The notes: generated by a model from the sequence alone, not told the origin. DNA of 64,000 bases from Thioclava sediminum (GCF_002020355.1 NZ_MPZV01000002.1:558001-622000), one strand, 5' to 3'. Shown: positions 8,175-16,998, numbered from the stretch's first letter. Numbers and translations: made by a program.

Positions 8175-8208
8175 TGCGGCCCCCGCGAGGGACAAAGCAG
8201 GGGCCGCA
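8175..8208. promoter_or_regulatory. Second hairpin with the same loop motif
   Basis: A 9-bp stem (8175-8183 with 8200-8208) plus two inner G-C pairs encloses a loop again reading GAGGGACAA (8187-8195) on the plus strand. It lies 19 bases after the stop of the 70-residue membrane gene on the minus strand and may end that transcript, though there is no U-tract. Confidence 0.5.
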
Positions 8209-8226
8209 AGACCGTTCTGACAGGGA

Positions 8227-8439
8227 TCATGCCTGGCGGGGCGGCCAGAACGGGTCATTCCTTTTTATGCGCCGCTCGGTCCAGAGACCTGCGGGAATTC
8301 CTAAGACAATCCCGACGATCACGGCGAACGCGAATTCCTGCCATCCGACAAAGCCGAAAGTCAGAGCTGCGATCACCACGACCCCGGTCACGACGAGGGC
8401 CGAGAGGGCGGCGAGGAATAAGCGCAGAGGCTTCTTCAT
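8227..8439 (-). CDS. Small two-helix membrane protein, related to the one at 7485
   Basis: This 70-residue protein has two hydrophobic helices (about 6-27 and 35-55) followed by a basic tail ending PPRQA. GGGAGAG lies before the ATG. It aligns by eye with the 60-residue protein at 7485-7667, suggesting an old duplication. No enzymatic motif is present and the role is unknown. Downstream on its strand are two hairpins sharing a loop sequence, then the lipoprotein gene. Confidence 0.68.
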   Translation of the reverse strand: MKKPLRLFLAALSALVVTGVVVIAALTFGFVGWQEFAFAVIVGIVLGIPAGLWTERRIKRNDPFWPPRQA

Positions 8440-8554
8440 TCGGGCTCTCCCTTATGTGTTCGAGGGCAAAACGCCGCTCCTTGCCTCCAGTTCCACGGAA
8501 CCGTAAATTTTTTCGTACGTTGGCCGGTGATGGCTTAATAGGAGAGCGTAAGAG

Positions 8555-8692
8555 ATGACGAAATCGGTTCAAATGGCGGCAATGACCGTAATCCTTCTGG
8601 GCCTCGCGGCTTGCAACACCGTGCAAGGCGCAGGTCAGGATCTGTCCGTTGCAGGCAGCACGATCGCGGGCGAAGCGCGTCAGGCGCGCTAA
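8555..8692 (+). CDS. Entericidin A/B-like small lipoprotein
   Basis: This 45-residue protein has a signal with lipobox LGLAAC, and the mature part beginning CNTVQGAGQD, followed by an IAGEA segment, matches the entericidin family of tiny cell-envelope lipoproteins (in E. coli an antidote/toxin-like pair; in alphaproteobacteria usually single and of unknown role). GGAGAG lies at 8541-8546 before the ATG. It is monocistronic with a strong terminator directly after. Confidence 0.82.
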   Translation: MTKSVQMAAMTVILLGLAACNTVQGAGQDLSVAGSTIAGEARQAR

Positions 8693-8722
8693 ATTCCAAG
8701 CCTGACAGCCAAGCGAAAAGTC

Positions 8723-8752
8723 AAAGGCCCCGGAGATTTCCGGGGCCTTTTT
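8723..8752. terminator. Bidirectional Rho-independent terminator
   Basis: An 11-bp stem (8723-8733 with 8740-8750) with a six-base loop is flanked by A and T runs on both sides. It can end the entericidin-like gene on the plus strand and the PNPOx-like gene on the minus strand. Confidence 0.88.
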
Positions 8753-8782
8753 CTTGCCTCTAATGTGCGGAACGCGCCCGGC

Positions 8783-9262
8783 TCAGTAATTTACATGAGC
8801 GACACGGTCCTTCATCGACTCGCCCGGGTCCGACGAGAGCAGGATCTTCGCGCCCGCGACCAACGCGTTGCCGCTGTCCCAGATTTCGGCCTGATCCGGA
8901 TCGAAGCGCAGCAGCACCAGTTTGGGGTCGTCCTTGCCCTCATACCAGGCGCCGATGAAGGGGTTCCAAAGCCGCTCCACGGTCTCGGGATCGGTATGTT
9001 CGGTCAGACGCCCCGTGACGGTCGCGAAAACCTTGTGGCCCTTGTCCGAGAAGGTGAACATCGCCCCTGCTCCGGGGGCCAGCCCGTCCATCAATTCCGT
9101 GTCGCGCGCGGTGAAGAACCACACAGGACCGGGCTTTTCCTCGACGATCGCGGTCATCGGGCGCGGCGCTGCCGTCTCGACGCCCGCGCGCGCCAGCATC
9201 ACGGTGCGATCCGAGTCGAGCGCGTCCCAGAAATCTTTTTCGATCTTGGCTTGGTCGGTCAT
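8783..9262 (-). CDS. Pyridoxamine 5'-phosphate oxidase-like (general stress protein 26) family
   Basis: This 159-residue protein matches the split-barrel flavin-binding family of general stress protein 26: an N-terminal helix, then strands with VWFFTARDTE, GAMFTFSD, KVFATVTGRL and the AWYEGKDDPK loop typical of this subgroup. It probably binds FMN or F420-type flavins; the substrate is unknown. GGAGGAAA lies before the ATG. It is a single gene between the entericidin unit and lepA. Confidence 0.85.
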   Translation of the reverse strand: MTDQAKIEKDFWDALDSDRTVMLARAGVETAAPRPMTAIVEEKPGPVWFFTARDTELMDGLAPGAGAMFTFSDKGHKVFATVTGRLTEHTDPETVERLWNPFIGAWYEGKDDPKLVLLRFDPDQAEIWDSGNALVAGAKILLSSDPGESMKDRVAHVNY

Positions 9263-9352
9263 CTCGTTTCCTCCTGAAATAGGTCTGGGAGGAGAACGTG
9301 AGGGTGCCGCCCCATGTTCCTCAGAAAGGCCGTGACTGACCTGCCCGAAATG

Positions 9353-9379
9353 AAAAGGCCCGGCGCAATCACCGGGCCT
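9353..9379 (-). terminator. Terminator of lepA
   Basis: On the minus strand an 8-bp stem (AGGCCCGG with CCGGGCCT) and an eight-base loop are followed by TTTT. It lies 24 bases after the lepA stop codon. Confidence 0.82.
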
Positions 9380-9402
9380 CTATTCGTCGAATTCGAAGAG
9401 GA

Positions 9403-11202
9403 TCACTCGTCCATCTTCAGCGCCGCGATAAACGCGCTTTGCGGGATTTCGACCTTCCCGAACTGGCGCATCTTCTTTTTACCGGCCTTCTGCTTTTCCA
9501 GCAGCTTCTTCTTCCGGCTCGCGTCGCCGCCGTAGCATTTCGCGGTCACGTCCTTGCGCATCGCCGACAGCGTCTCGCGCGCGATCACGCGGCCACCGAT
9601 GGCGGCCTGGATCGGGATCTTGAACATGTGACGCGGGATCAGGTCTTTCAGCTTCTCGCACATCGCGCGGCCTCGGGCTTCGGCGCGGTCGCGGTGAACC
9701 ATGATCGAGAGCGCGTCGACCGGCTCGTCATTGACCAGGATCGACATCTTCACGAGGTAGTCCTCGCGATATTCGGTGATCTGGTAGTCGAAGCTGGCAT
9801 AGCCCTTGGTGACCGATTTCAGGCGGTCATAGAAGTCGAACACGACCTCGGCGAGCGGCAGGTCATAGACCACCATCGCGCGGCCACCGACATAGGTCAG
9901 GTCCTGCTGGATGCCGCGGCGGTCCTGACAGAGCTTGAGCACATCGCCCAGATATTCGTCCGGCACGAGGATCGTCGCCTTGATGCGCGGTTCCTCGATA
10001 TGGTCGACATAGGTCAGGTCGGGCATGTCGGCGGGGTTGTGAAGCTCGATCACCTCCCCGTCCTTCATGTGGATCTTGAACACAACCGAGGGCGCGGTGG
10101 TGATCAGGTCCAGATCGTATTCCCGCTCCAGACGGTCGCGCACCACTTCGAGGTGCAACAGCCCGAGGAAGCCGCAGCGGAAGCCGAAGCCGAGCGCCGC
10201 CGAGGTTTCCATCTCCGCCGAGAAGCTCGCATCGTTCAGCTGCAGTTTCTCGATCGCGTCGCGCAGCGCCTCGAAATCGTTCGCATCGACCGGGAAGAGA
10301 CCGCAGAACACCACCGGGATCGAAGGCTTGAAGCCCGGCAGCGCCTTGGCGCAGGGCTTCTTCTCATGGGTGATCGTGTCGCCGACCTTGGTGTCGCGCA
10401 CCTGCTTGATCGAGGCGGTGAAAACGCCGATTTCGCCGGGGCCCAGCTCGTCGATATTGACCATTGCGGGTTTCAGAACGGCGAGACGGTCGAGCTTGTA
10501 GGTCGCCCCCGTCTTCATCATCTTGATCTGGTCGCCCTTCTTGATCACGCCATCCATGACACGGATCAGAACGACGACGCCCAGATAGGGGTCATACCAC
10601 GAATCCACCAGCATCGCTTTCAGCGGCGCGTCACGGTCGCCCTGCGGCGCTGGCAGACGCTGCACGATGGCTTCCAGAACGTCCGGGATGCCCAGACCGG
10701 TCTTCGCGGAAATCTCGACGGCGTCCGAGGCGTCGATCCCGATCACGTCCTCGATCTGCTCCTTCACGCGCTCGGGCTCTGCCGCGGGCAGGTCGATCTT
10801 GTTCAGAACCGGGACGATCTCGTGATCCGCGTCGATCGCCTGATAGACGTTGGCGAGCGTCTGCGCCTCGACGCCTTGCGAGGCATCGACGACCAGCAGC
10901 GAGCCTTCGACCGCCTGCATCGAGCGCGAGACTTCATAGGCGAAGTCGACGTGGCCGGGGGTGTCGATCAGGTTCAGCACATAGGTTTTGCCGTCCTTGG
11001 CGGGATAATCGATCCGCACCGAGTTGGCCTTGATCGTGATGCCGCGCTCACGCTCGATATCCATCGCGTCGAGGAGCTGGTCCTTCATATCGCGTTCGGC
11101 CACGGTACCGGTCAGCTGAATCAGCCGGTCGGCGAGCGTGGATTTACCGTGGTCGATATGCGCCACGATGGAGAAATTGCGGATGCGATCAAGATCAGTC
11201 AT
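9403..11202 (-). CDS. lepA: Elongation factor 4 (back-translocating GTPase LepA)
   Basis: This 599-residue protein matches full-length LepA. The GTPase domain has the P-loop [14 protein letters not shown] (G3) and NKIDLP (G4). The C-terminal LepA-specific region with YRASF-like segments ([14 protein letters not shown]) and a Lys-rich tail is present. It acts on the ribosome to correct or remodel stalled translocation. I start it at the ATG at 11202, which gives the canonical start [19 protein letters not shown]; the frame extends 29 codons further but without conservation. No ribosome site is visible before this ATG, and GTATAC about eight bases upstream could be a -10, so a short or leaderless mRNA is possible. 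Confidence 0.97.
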   Translation of the reverse strand: MTDLDRIRNFSIVAHIDHGKSTLADRLIQLTGTVAERDMKDQLLDAMDIERERGITIKANSVRIDYPAKDGKTYVLNLIDTPGHVDFAYEVSRSMQAVEGSLLVVDASQGVEAQTLANVYQAIDADHEIVPVLNKIDLPAAEPERVKEQIEDVIGIDASDAVEISAKTGLGIPDVLEAIVQRLPAPQGDRDAPLKAMLVDSWYDPYLGVVVLIRVMDGVIKKGDQIKMMKTGATYKLDRLAVLKPAMVNIDELGPGEIGVFTASIKQVRDTKVGDTITHEKKPCAKALPGFKPSIPVVFCGLFPVDANDFEALRDAIEKLQLNDASFSAEMETSAALGFGFRCGFLGLLHLEVVRDRLEREYDLDLITTAPSVVFKIHMKDGEVIELHNPADMPDLTYVDHIEEPRIKATILVPDEYLGDVLKLCQDRRGIQQDLTYVGGRAMVVYDLPLAEVVFDFYDRLKSVTKGYASFDYQITEYREDYLVKMSILVNDEPVDALSIMVHRDRAEARGRAMCEKLKDLIPRHMFKIPIQAAIGGRVIARETLSAMRKDVTAKCYGGDASRKKKLLEKQKAGKKKMRQFGKVEIPQSAFIAALKMDE

Positions 11203-11321
11203 GGGCGCGCGTATACAGGGGAAAAAGCGGGCCGGGAAGAGGGATTGAACGCCATCTGCCATTGACCTCGGCCCGGTCGCGTCCGACATATCCCTGAGAC
11301 ACGAAACACGGGAGACGCAAG

Positions 11322-11513
11322 ATGATCTATTCCGTTCCGAACATGACCTGCGGGCACTGCAAAGCCTCGGTCGAGGCTGCGATCGAAGAGGTCGGCGGCA
11401 AGGCCGATGTCTATCTGGAAGATCGCGAGGTCGAAGTGGAAGGGCTGCCCGAATCCACCGTGATCAGCGCTCTGAAAGGCGCAGGCTATGAGGCCACCCC
11501 GGTCGAAGAGTGA
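11322..11513 (+). CDS. Heavy-metal-associated (CopZ-like) small protein
   Basis: This 63-residue HMA-fold protein has the metal-binding motif MTCGHC (Cys10, Cys13) after the first strand and ends the fold with GYEATPVEE. It would bind Cu(I) or a similar soft metal as a cytosolic chaperone. GGGAGAC precedes the ATG. No copper ATPase or regulator lies next to it; it is divergent from lepA. Confidence 0.9.
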   Translation: MIYSVPNMTCGHCKASVEAAIEEVGGKADVYLEDREVEVEGLPESTVISALKGAGYEATPVEE

Positions 11514-11717
11514 TCTGGAGGGCGAACGCCATCCCAGATGTAGTGGGCCCGTTTGCGCGCAACGCGACGGATAGAAAACGGGTTCCCTCCCCTGCCCCGA
11601 ACCGGCGGAATCCTGCCTGTTTTATTGCCCGCTTTTTGAATTTGAGTTAGAATCGCGGACAAATGAGCAGGCAGGATCGGCAAACACATGCCGGCCGCAA
11701 CGACAAAGGGGCAGTAG

Positions 11718-12026
11718 ATGATTTTCAAGACCACACTCGGACTCTGTGCATTCTCGGGCGCCATGGCGCTTGCTTCGATGGCTTCGGCCGGGCCGATCGA
11801 CAACGCGTGTCAGAAAGCGGGCCGCGCCAGCAATCCCGGCACCTGCGGCTGCATCCAGCAAGTCGCGGACATGACGCTGAGCCATCGCGACCAGCGCCGC
11901 GCCGCAAGCTTCTTCCACGATCCCGACCGCGCGCAGGAAGTGCGCATGTCCGACCGCCAGTCGGATTCGGACTTCTGGGACCGCTACAAGAATTTCGCCG
12001 CGACGGCGGAAGGCTTCTGCAAGTAA
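11718..12026 (+). CDS. Exported small four-cysteine protein, function unknown
   Basis: This 102-residue protein has a clear Sec signal peptide (cleavage probably after ASMASA). The mature protein has four cysteines (Cys31, Cys43, Cys45, Cys101) that could form two disulfides in the periplasm. No domain with known function is recognised; relatives in this bacterial family are, as I recall, sometimes labelled arginine transporter without basis. AAGGGGCAG precedes the ATG. Confidence 0.8.
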   Translation: MIFKTTLGLCAFSGAMALASMASAGPIDNACQKAGRASNPGTCGCIQQVADMTLSHRDQRRAASFFHDPDRAQEVRMSDRQSDSDFWDRYKNFAATAEGFCK

Positions 12027-12037
12027 GCGCTTGATCG

Positions 12038-12069
12038 GCGGCGCGCGGTCTACTGCCCGCGCCGCTTTT
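12038..12069 (+). terminator. Terminator inside the end of the convergent gene
   Basis: An 8-bp GC stem (12038-12045 with 12058-12065) is followed by TTTT. It ends the exported-protein gene and overlaps the last codons of the convergent phosphatase gene. Confidence 0.55.
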
Positions 12070-12520
12070 CTTCTTCGTCGGCCAGCAGGTCGGCGATCAG
12101 TTGATCCGCGCCCGCCTCGATCAGATCGAGGGCTCCGTCGAAATTGCGGGTGAAATAGGGATCGGGCACATCGCGCGGCCCCTCCGGCCCGTCGATGAAC
12201 ATCTGCACCTGAGCGCGCATCTCGCGCGGCGCCCCGTCAAGCGCATCGCGCAGGTTATTCTCATCCATCGCGAGGATCACATCGAACCCGTCGTAATCGG
12301 CGGGCTGGATCTGCCGTGCGCGCAGGCTGCGCATGTCGTAGCCGCGCGCTTCCGCCGCCGCGATCATCGGATCGTAGGGCGGCTCTCCGAGATGCCAGGT
12401 GCCGGTGCCTGCACTGTCGAACTCGATATCGAGCCCGGCTGCAGCGGCCTTGTGACGGGTCACCGCTTCGGCGGCGGGCGAGCGGCAGATATTGCCAAGG
12501 CAGAGAAAGAGGATACGCAT
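12050..12520 (-). CDS. Low-molecular-weight protein tyrosine phosphatase
   Basis: This 156-residue enzyme starts with the P-loop CLGNICRS (Cys7 nucleophile, Arg13) and has the general-acid aspartate in DVPDPYF. It removes phosphate from protein tyrosines or small aryl phosphates. The ATG at 12520 places the P-loop at residues 7-14 as in the family; the frame continues 33 codons upstream as an artefact. Its start codon is 29 bases from that of the divergent sirtuin gene, so their promoters must overlap. There is no exopolysaccharide kinase nearby, so a Wzb role is not supported. Confidence 0.93.
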   Translation of the reverse strand: MRILFLCLGNICRSPAAEAVTRHKAAAAGLDIEFDSAGTGTWHLGEPPYDPMIAAAEARGYDMRSLRARQIQPADYDGFDVILAMDENNLRDALDGAPREMRAQVQMFIDGPEGPRDVPDPYFTRNFDGALDLIEAGADQLIADLLADEEEKRRGQ

Positions 12521-12549
12521 AGGGTGAAGTGATAACGGAGGGCGCAGCG

Positions 12550-13245
12550 ATGGCCAAGGTCGTGATTCTGACGGGCGCGGGAATTTCTGCCGAAAGCGGC
12601 ATCCGCACGTTTCGCGCAAGCGACGGCCTGTGGGAAGAACACCGCATCATGGACGTGGCAACGCCCGAGGGCTTCGCGCGCGACCCCGCGCTGGTGCATC
12701 GCTTCTACAACGCGCGCCGGGCAGCAGCGCGGACGGCCCAGCCGAACCCGGCCCATATCGCGCTGGCCGAACTGGAGGCCGACCCGGGCCACGAGGTTCT
12801 GGTAGTGACGCAGAATGTCGATGATCTGCACGAGCGCGCCGGCTCTCAGAACGTGATCCACATGCACGGCTCGCTCTTCGGCGCGCTGTGTCACGCGTGC
12901 GACCATCGCTGGCCCGCGCCCGAGTCGATGCAGCCGCAAGACACCTGCCCCGAGTGCGGGCGCAAAGCCACGCGACCCGACATCGTGTGGTTCAACGAGA
13001 TGCCCTATCAGATGGATCGGATCATCCGTGAGCTGGAAGCCGCGGACCTCTTCGTTTCGATCGGCACCAGCGGCAATGTCTACCCGGCGGCAGGCTTCGT
13101 GCAGGACGCCGCGATGTGCGGGGTGGAGACGCTGGAACTGAACCTCGACCGCTCGGCAGGCAGCGAGATGTTCGACACATCGCGCCAGGGCCCGGCGAGC
13201 GTGCTGGTCCCTCAATGGGTGCGCGAGCGGCTGGGGTCGCGGTGA
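12550..13245 (+). CDS. cobB: Class III sirtuin, NAD-dependent protein deacylase
   Basis: This 231-residue sirtuin has the NAD-binding GAGISAESGIRTFR segment, QNVDDLHERAG, the catalytic His106 in HMHG, and a four-cysteine zinc site (Cys114, Cys117, Cys133, Cys136). Tyr53 and Arg56 in HRFYNARR are the pair that lets class III enzymes remove succinyl and malonyl groups, so desuccinylase activity is likely besides deacetylation. GGAGGG lies seven bases before the ATG at 12550; an upstream GTG in frame is less likely. Confidence 0.95.
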   Translation: MAKVVILTGAGISAESGIRTFRASDGLWEEHRIMDVATPEGFARDPALVHRFYNARRAAARTAQPNPAHIALAELEADPGHEVLVVTQNVDDLHERAGSQNVIHMHGSLFGALCHACDHRWPAPESMQPQDTCPECGRKATRPDIVWFNEMPYQMDRIIRELEAADLFVSIGTSGNVYPAAGFVQDAAMCGVETLELNLDRSAGSEMFDTSRQGPASVLVPQWVRERLGSR

Positions 13246-13256
13246 GAGGAACGGCG

Positions 13257-13272
13257 GGGCGGCAGACCGCCC
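13257..13272. terminator. Weak hairpin between convergent cobB and gshA
   Basis: GGGCGG and CCGCCC pair around a four-base CAGA loop. It fills the short gap between the two convergent genes and may help terminate both, but there is no T-run. Confidence 0.35.
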
Positions 13273-13282
13273 TGCCCTCTGC

Positions 13283-14653
13283 TCAGTAGCTGTATTCGTC
13301 GTAGATCTTGCTCAGATCGCCATTCCACTCGCCGTGATACTTCTCGAGAAGCTCGTCGGCAGGCACCCGGCCTGTCTCGACGCTCTCTTCCAGCGCATTG
13401 AGGAAATGGGTCTCGTCGGGGATCATCCCGCCCGCGCCGGGCTTCGCCCGCGCCGCCAGACCGGATTTCGCGATCGCCACCGTCTCGCGTGCGAGGTCAT
13501 GCAGCTTCACACCATTGAACTCGCCCTGCAGCGCATCGACCGCCGCCGCGCGGCGCAGACCTTCGCGGGTCTCGTGATCGAAGCCTTTCACCAGATCCCA
13601 TGCCGCATCCAGCGCTGTCTGGTCGTAAAGCAGACCGACCCAGAGCGCGGGCAGCGCACACAGACGCCGCCACGGCCCGCCATCGGCACCGCGCATCTCG
13701 ATGAATTTCTTCGCGCGCGCTTCGGGGAAGACGGTGGTCAGGTGATCGGCCCAGTCGCTCAGCGTCGGCTTCTCGCCGGGCAGCGCGGGCAGCTCGCCCT
13801 TCAGGAAGTCGCGGAAGGACTGGCCCAGCGCGTCGATATATTTCCCGTCGCGATAGACGAAATACATCGGCACATCGAGGACGTAGTTCGCGTAAGCCTC
13901 GTAGCCTGCGCCTTCGTCGAACATGAAGGGCAGCATGCCGGTGCGCGCATCGTCGAGGTTCTGCCAGATATGGCTGCGCCACGATTTCATGCCGTTGGGC
14001 TTGCCATCGAGGAAAGGCGAATTGGCGAATAGCGCCGTCGCCACCGGCTGCAGCGCCAGCGCCACGCGCATCTTCTGCACCATGTCGGCTTCCGAACCGA
14101 AGTCGAGATTCACCTGCACGGTGCAGGTGCGATACATCATCTGCGTGCCCAGCTCGCCGACGCGACCCATGTAATCGGTCATCAGCCGGTAACGCCCCTT
14201 GGGCATCATGTGCATCTGGTCCTGCGTCCAGATCGGGGCCGCGCCCAGACCGATGAACTTCACACCGATATCGTCGGCGACCGACTGCACTTCGCGCAGA
14301 TGCTCGTTCACCTCGTCGCAGGTCTGGTGGATCGTCTCGAGCGGCGCGCCCGACAGTTCCAACTGACCGCCCGGCTCGAGGCTCACATTCGCGCCGTTCA
14401 GTTCCAGCCCGATGATCTTGCCCTGCTCTTCCACCGGCTTCCAGCCAAAGCGGTCGCGCAGACCTTCCAACATCGCCTTGATCGACCGCGGGCCGTCATA
14501 GGGCAGCGGCAATTGCTTGTCCGCGCAATAGCCGAATTTTTCATGCTCGGTGCCGATGCGCCAGTCGTCGCGCGGCTTCTCACCTTCGGCCAGATATTCG
14601 GCCAGTTGCTCGAAGCGCTCGATCGGGCCACCGCCCTGCTGCGGAATGGACAT
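13283..14653 (-). CDS. gshA: Glutamate-cysteine ligase (plant/alphaproteobacterial type)
   Basis: This 456-residue ATP-grasp-like enzyme makes gamma-glutamylcysteine, the first step of glutathione synthesis. GTEHEKFGY near the N terminus, the NGANVSLEPGGQLELSGAP segment and RTCTVQVNLDF are hallmarks of the plant-type GCS2 family and distinguish it from the enterobacterial type. It is the last gene of a probable rsmE-membrane protein-gshA run on the minus strand. The ribosome site is weak (GAGAAAAG). Confidence 0.95.
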   Translation of the reverse strand: MSIPQQGGGPIERFEQLAEYLAEGEKPRDDWRIGTEHEKFGYCADKQLPLPYDGPRSIKAMLEGLRDRFGWKPVEEQGKIIGLELNGANVSLEPGGQLELSGAPLETIHQTCDEVNEHLREVQSVADDIGVKFIGLGAAPIWTQDQMHMMPKGRYRLMTDYMGRVGELGTQMMYRTCTVQVNLDFGSEADMVQKMRVALALQPVATALFANSPFLDGKPNGMKSWRSHIWQNLDDARTGMLPFMFDEGAGYEAYANYVLDVPMYFVYRDGKYIDALGQSFRDFLKGELPALPGEKPTLSDWADHLTTVFPEARAKKFIEMRGADGGPWRRLCALPALWVGLLYDQTALDAAWDLVKGFDHETREGLRRAAAVDALQGEFNGVKLHDLARETVAIAKSGLAARAKPGAGGMIPDETHFLNALEESVETGRVPADELLEKYHGEWNGDLSKIYDEYSY

Positions 14654-14704
14654 GTCTTTTCTCGCGTCGCTTTATGGAGCGCCACAGGTGGCGCGGGGGT
14701 TGGC

Positions 14705-15259
14705 TCAAGTCAAGCGTGAAACCTGTTTGCGGGTCCAGAGGCTCTGTGCGGCAGTCTTTTGGTCAAGCGCGCTGGAAATCTTCCCCATATCGATCCCCGG
14801 CAGGCTCGCGAAAGCGTCGTAGAGCGCATCCGCCCCCGCCGCGTCGAGCGGGATCAACAGCGCCTCGCCCGAGAGGCTGCGCAGCCGCCAATATTGCTGG
14901 CCCTGCAGCGTCAGCAGTCGGATTTCCGCCAGTTCGCGCAGCGGCAATTCGCCGCCCATCCCGAGGGCCGAGACATTGCTGCCCGGCCCTGCAATGGCGC
15001 GCGCCCGGCTGGCCGCGAAATAGGAGATACGGCCCTCGTCGATCTCGACCAGACCCGGCGCATTTGTTTCACGCGCGAAGCGCAACCGCCGCCAGCCGAT
15101 CAGCGCCCAGCCAAGCCCGAGCGCCACCGCGACCAGTCCCAGCGGCATAAGGATCAATCCGCCGAGCCAGATCAACCACGCACCGAACGCTACCACGACG
15201 CCCGCCGCGATCACCTCGCCCCAGCGTTTGAAACCTTCTGCGACCTCGGGACGGATCAC
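14705..15259 (-). CDS. Membrane protein of unknown function between rsmE and gshA
   Basis: This 184-residue protein has two adjacent hydrophobic helices (about 17-55) followed by a beta-rich, PH-like cytosolic part ending in a basic tail. The GTG start at 15259 overlaps the rsmE stop codon by four bases and has GGGAGA upstream, so it is translationally coupled to rsmE. I recognise no catalytic residues. The longer frame from 15427 is rejected because it lies inside rsmE. Confidence 0.8.
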   Translation of the reverse strand: MIRPEVAEGFKRWGEVIAAGVVVAFGAWLIWLGGLILMPLGLVAVALGLGWALIGWRRLRFARETNAPGLVEIDEGRISYFAASRARAIAGPGSNVSALGMGGELPLRELAEIRLLTLQGQQYWRLRSLSGEALLIPLDAAGADALYDAFASLPGIDMGKISSALDQKTAAQSLWTRKQVSRLT

Positions 15260-15981
15260 CGCCAGTCTCCCAGCGCCGATTGCCACAATGTGATTGCTGC
15301 GCAGACTGCCGTATCGGCGCGCAGGATGCGCGGACCAAGGCTGACCGGAGTGACGAAATCGCGAGCACGGAGCATCTCGCGCTCGGTGTCCGAGAACCCG
15401 CCTTCGGGTCCGATCAGGATCGCCCAAGGGCCGGGTTCGAGACCTGCGAGCGTCTCAGCGGGACCGACCAAAGCCTCGTCGGCCCAGAGGATGCGACGGC
15501 TCGGATCCCAGCCATCCAGCAGCTTCTTTAGCCCCTGCAAATCCTCGACCGGGGGCACATAGGTGCCCAGACATTGCTCCGCCGCTTCCTTGGCATGGGC
15601 CTGCAAGCGGTCCTGCCGGATGCGCGCGGAATTGGTGAACTCGGTCTGCACCGGCAACACCTTGGCGCAGCCCAGCTCGGTCGCCTTTTCGACGATGAAA
15701 TCGGTGCGCTCTTTCTTGATCGGCGCGAAGATCAGCCAGAGATCGGGCGGCGCGAGCTGCGGCGCGGCCTGCTCGATACAGGCCAGAATGCCGCGCTTCT
15801 TGTGGGCCTCGACGACCTCCGCCGTCCACTCGCCATCGCGCCCGTTGAACAGCGCGACACGGGCGCCCACGGCCAGACGCATCACCGCAAAGAGGTAATG
15901 CGCTTCGTCCTGAGTCAGAGGCACGGCTTGCCCCGCGCCCAGCGGGTGCTCTACACAGAGCCTGATCTTGGCACGTTCCAT
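15256..15981 (-). CDS. rsmE: 16S rRNA (uracil-1498-N3)-methyltransferase
   Basis: This 241-residue SPOUT-family enzyme methylates U1498 of 16S rRNA using S-adenosylmethionine. The knot region is visible as LIGPEGGFSDTE and LGPRILRADTA near the C terminus, and the N terminus has the PUA-like HYLFAVMRL segment. The ATG at 15981 gives the standard length. The frame runs far upstream through ubiA in antisense and is not coding there. The ATG lies only 12 bases from the divergent ubiA ATG. Confidence 0.95.
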   Translation of the reverse strand: MERAKIRLCVEHPLGAGQAVPLTQDEAHYLFAVMRLAVGARVALFNGRDGEWTAEVVEAHKKRGILACIEQAAPQLAPPDLWLIFAPIKKERTDFIVEKATELGCAKVLPVQTEFTNSARIRQDRLQAHAKEAAEQCLGTYVPPVEDLQGLKKLLDGWDPSRRILWADEALVGPAETLAGLEPGPWAILIGPEGGFSDTEREMLRARDFVTPVSLGPRILRADTAVCAAITLWQSALGDWR

Positions 15982-15993
15982 GAGGCGGACTGT

Positions 15994-16998
15994 ATGAGCG
16001 GAAAAACCGAAACGCCAGAGGCGGCAAACGCGAGCACGGGCGAGACCCCGAACGACGCGAACGGCACGGTCGCGGATGCCTATCGCGGCAACTGGGTCGA
16101 CCGGCTGGCCCCGGCATGGACGCGGCCCTACCTGCGGCTGAGCCGCGCCGACCGCCCGATCGGGACATGGCTGCTGTTGCTGCCCTGCTACTGGTCGATC
16201 GCGCTGGCAGCATCCTCGACGGGCGGCTTCATCTGGTGGGACCTGTGGCTTGCCATCGGCGCTTCCATCGGGGCTTTCCTGATGCGCGGCGCGGGCTGCA
16301 CATGGAACGACATCACCGACCGCGACATCGACGCAGGCGTGGCGCGCACCCGCTCGCGGCCGATCCCCTCGGGGCAGGTCACGACGAAACAGGCGCTGGC
16401 CTGGGCGGTGATCCAGTCGCTGATCTCCTTCGCGATCCTGCTGACCTTCAACGTGCCCGCAATCATCCTCGGGATCGTGTCGCTCGGTCCGGTCGCGATC
16501 TATCCCTTCGCCAAGCGCTTCACCTGGTGGCCTCAGATTTTCCTCGGCATCGCCTTCAACTGGGGCGCGCTGCTTTTGTGGGTCGCGCATACCGGCAGCC
16601 TCAGCTGGCCGCCCGTCGTACTCTATTTCGCGGGCATGGCCTGGACGCTGTTCTACGACACGATCTATGCGCATCAGGACAAGGAAGACGATGCGCTCAT
16701 CGGGGTGAAATCCACCGCGCGGCTCTTTGGGGACGATAGCGCGAAATGGCTCGGCGGCTTCCTGATGACTTCTGTTGCGCTGATGACCATCGCGGTGATG
16801 GGTGCGCTGCTGCCCGGCGCGCCGCCGCTGCGCCTCGCGATCTCGCTGCTCGCGCCCTGGGCGATGGGGTGGCACATGCTCTGGCAGATGCGCCAGCTCG
16901 ATATCGACGAGCCGGACACCTGCCTGAAACTGTTCCGCGCGAACCGCGACACGGGCCTCATCGCTGCGCTGTTTCTCGCCGTTGGCGCAATCGTGTAA
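15994..16998 (+). CDS. ubiA: 4-hydroxybenzoate polyprenyltransferase
   Basis: This 334-residue membrane enzyme attaches the polyprenyl tail to 4-hydroxybenzoate in ubiquinone synthesis. The first Asp-rich motif is NDITDRDID (Asn105, Asp106, Asp109, Asp113), followed by RSRPIPSG; the second is YDTIYAHQDKEDD. About eight to nine hydrophobic helices follow a hydrophilic 40-residue N terminus. GAGG lies eight bases before the ATG. COQ9 later in the window serves the same pathway. Confidence 0.95.
   Translation: MSGKTETPEAANASTGETPNDANGTVADAYRGNWVDRLAPAWTRPYLRLSRADRPIGTWLLLLPCYWSIALAASSTGGFIWWDLWLAIGASIGAFLMRGAGCTWNDITDRDIDAGVARTRSRPIPSGQVTTKQALAWAVIQSLISFAILLTFNVPAIILGIVSLGPVAIYPFAKRFTWWPQIFLGIAFNWGALLLWVAHTGSLSWPPVVLYFAGMAWTLFYDTIYAHQDKEDDALIGVKSTARLFGDDSAKWLGGFLMTSVALMTIAVMGALLPGAPPLRLAISLLAPWAMGWHMLWQMRQLDIDEPDTCLKLFRANRDTGLIAALFLAVGAIV

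Noticed and set aside
9439-11265. A 608-codon plus-strand open frame across lepA
   Set aside because: It is antisense to LepA, which has every expected motif. The frame is a codon-bias shadow.
15982-16875. Upstream extension of rsmE reaching through ubiA
   Set aside because: The added residues are antisense to the conserved UbiA and the family start lies at 15981.
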